Below are positions 5,168 to 6,591 of a stretch of DNA of 6,591 nt, piece by piece. Numbering within the stretch: position 1 is the stretch's first letter; each line of letters begins with the position of its first letter. Source of the DNA: Bacillota bacterium (GTDB lineage: Bacteria > Bacillota > Clostridia > Oscillospirales > Ruminococcaceae); the NCBI GenBank assembly GCA_023394255.1, contig JAEXAZ010000316.1:1-6591 (forward strand), written 5' to 3'. The notes beneath the pieces are model-generated. The model saw only the letters and a list, made by a program, of their open reading frames with translations. It was not told where the DNA came from and searched no databases. The translations under genes were made by a program, and so were the position numbers.

Positions 5168-6565
5168 TTGCAGCGAGAGAAATTTGCTTCGCGGCTGGGC
5201 TTTCTGCTCATATCGGCGGGCTGTGCCATCGGGCTGGGCAATGTGTGGAGGTTCCCCTATATTACGGGGCAGTACGGCGGCGCCGCTTTTGTGCTGATTT
5301 ATCTGTTCTTCTTACTGGTTCTGGGGCTTCCGATTATGGTCATGGAGTTCTCTGTGGGGCGCGCCAGCCAGAAAAGCGCGGCGCTCTCCTTCCGCGTGCT
5401 GGAGCCGAAAGGCACGCGGTGGCATCTGTACGGTTACGGCGCGATGCTCGGCAACTATATGCTGATGATGTTCTATACCACGGTCGGCGGCTGGATGTTC
5501 ATCTACTTTTTAAAAATGGCGACAGGCGAGTTTGTCGGCAAAACGCCGGACGAGGTCGCTTCGATATTCGGCGGCATGCTTGCCCGGCCGGGGCTTATGG
5601 CCTTCTGGATGGTTGCCGTGGTGCTGATCGGGTTCGGCGTTTGCTCGCTCGGCCTGCAAAACGGTGTGGAACGGGTCACAAAAGCTATGATGGGGTGCCT
5701 GTTCCTGGTGATGATCGTCCTCGTCCTAAGAGCGGTAACCCTGCCGGGAGCCGGTGACGGGCTGCGGTTTTATCTGCTGCCCGACTTCGGCAAAATGGCG
5801 GAGCAGGGAATCTCCACTGTGATCTTTGCCGCAATGGGACAGGCATTTTTTACGCTGAGCCTTGGAATCGGCGCGATGGCAATTTTTGGCAGTTATATCG
5901 GCAAGGAGCGTTCGCTCACCGGGGAATCCATCAGTATTACACTGCTGGATACCGGCGTTGCGCTGATGTCGGGACTGATTATTTTCCCTGCCTGCTCGGC
6001 ATTCGGCATGGACCCCGGCCAGGGGCCAGGGCTTGTTTTTGTCACGCTTCCCAACATTTTCAACGTGATGACGGGCGGCCGCATTTTCGGGGCTCTTTTC
6101 TTTATCTTTATGACGTTTGCCGCGCTTTCCACCATCATTGCGGTATTTGAAAACATCGTGTCCTTCGGAATGGACCTGTGGGGCTGGACCCGCCGCAAAA
6201 CCGTCCTGATCAATATTGTGCTCATTATTATCCTGTCCGTCCCGTGCGTGCTCGGTTTCAACCTCTGGAGCAACATCCAGCCGCTGGGCGCCGGCACCAG
6301 CATTCAGGACCTTGAGGATTTTATCGTAAGCAGCAACCTGCTTCCGCTGGGCTCCCTGGTTTATCTGGCATTCTGCACTTCCCGCTACGGCTGGGGGTGG
6401 AAGAATTTTTTGAAGGAGGCGGACACCGGAAACGGCACCCGGTTCCCTGTGTGGACCCGCGTTTATGTCTCTTATATCCTGCCCGTTATCGTCCTGTATA
6501 TATTTGTACAGGGTTATAACGAAAAATTCCACCTTTGGGAACGGCTGACCGCCCTATTCGCATAG
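5168..6565 (+). CDS. Sodium-dependent transporter, neurotransmitter:sodium symporter (NSS/SNF) family
   Basis: A 465-aa LeuT-fold symporter predicted to have 11 membrane helices (about residues 10-32, 39-60, 88-118, 143-161, 172-190, 214-241, 256-280, 305-332, 345-365, 383-402, 430-450), like MhsT and TnaT rather than 12-helix LeuT. TM1 carries S-A-G-C-A-I-G-L-G-N-V-W-R-F-P-Y (16-31), with A20 and N25 at the expected Na1 positions and G18 and I21 at Na2. Y103 matches the LeuT substrate-binding Tyr108. TM6 has F-F-T-L-S-L-G-I-G-A (227-236), TM7 has D261 where LeuT has Asn286, and TM8 has F-A-A-L-S-T (317-322) at the Na2 site. The substrate is probably an amino acid but cannot be named. The frame is open from a TTG at 5102, but I place the start at the TTG at 5168. 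There GAGGTG sits 6 nt upstream and the protein begins M-Q-R-E-K-F-A-S-R-L-G-F as in other family members. In TM5 the Pro of the Gly-X9-Pro motif is Gly (G166, G176). Confidence 0.93.
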   Translation: MQREKFASRLGFLLISAGCAIGLGNVWRFPYITGQYGGAAFVLIYLFFLLVLGLPIMVMEFSVGRASQKSAALSFRVLEPKGTRWHLYGYGAMLGNYMLMMFYTTVGGWMFIYFLKMATGEFVGKTPDEVASIFGGMLARPGLMAFWMVAVVLIGFGVCSLGLQNGVERVTKAMMGCLFLVMIVLVLRAVTLPGAGDGLRFYLLPDFGKMAEQGISTVIFAAMGQAFFTLSLGIGAMAIFGSYIGKERSLTGESISITLLDTGVALMSGLIIFPACSAFGMDPGQGPGLVFVTLPNIFNVMTGGRIFGALFFIFMTFAALSTIIAVFENIVSFGMDLWGWTRRKTVLINIVLIIILSVPCVLGFNLWSNIQPLGAGTSIQDLEDFIVSSNLLPLGSLVYLAFCTSRYGWGWKNFLKEADTGNGTRFPVWTRVYVSYILPVIVLYIFVQGYNEKFHLWERLTALFA

Positions 6566-6591
6566 ATTTAAAAAATCAATAACAACAGCAG

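Noticed and set aside
6566..6591. Possible terminator after the transporter
   Set aside because: Only 26 bases remain, with a 4-bp GATT/AATC repeat and no T tract. The window ends too soon to tell.
1..6591. Mobile elements, CRISPR repeats, tRNA or rRNA genes
   Set aside because: No direct repeat arrays, transposase or integrase motifs, or RNA gene signatures were seen. Apart from the partial cdsA at the left edge, the genes are intact and collinear with the normal Bacillota order.

Overview
The window carries a conserved translation and envelope gene cluster on the minus strand, rpsB-tsf-pyrH-frr-uppS-cdsA. It is followed on the right by a small YlmC/YmxH-type PRC-barrel gene (minus strand) and a divergent neurotransmitter:sodium symporter (NSS) family transporter (plus strand). 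This gene order is the usual one in Bacillota. The YlmC/YmxH protein, the strong AGGAGG-type ribosome binding sites and the fairly GC-rich composition suggest a spore-forming clostridial organism, perhaps an Oscillospirales/Ruminococcaceae-like lineage. The family-level assignment is inference only.

Reading in the direction of transcription (right to left), rpsB has a strong extended -10 promoter and an untranslated leader of about 118 nt with several small hairpins. rpsB and tsf then form a two-gene unit that ends at a strong intrinsic terminator (13-bp GC-rich stem, T5 tract). pyrH starts from its own promoter just past that terminator and leads pyrH-frr-uppS-cdsA. These genes are packed tightly: the frr ribosome binding site lies inside the last codons of pyrH, and the gaps are 2, 20 and 54 bp. 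cdsA runs off the left edge, so only its first 187 codons are present.

To the right, ylmC has a weak A+T-rich terminator-like hairpin whose 3' arm is also the -35 box of the rpsB promoter. Upstream of ylmC is a sequence resembling a sigma-E (mother-cell sporulation) promoter. Back to back with it is a sigma-A-like promoter that would drive the 465-aa, 11-helix NSS transporter, which most likely starts at a TTG codon.

Together the main cluster supplies ribosomal protein S2, elongation factor Ts, UMP kinase, ribosome recycling factor, undecaprenyl diphosphate synthase and CDP-diglyceride synthase. These are core growth functions linking translation, nucleotide supply, and cell-wall and phospholipid precursor synthesis. 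I see no mobile element, CRISPR array, tRNA, rRNA or unknown multigene system. The points worth a second look are regulatory (the rpsB leader, the terminator/promoter overlap, the cluster split, the sigma-E-like site) plus an unusual Gly in the Gly-X9-Pro motif of the transporter.
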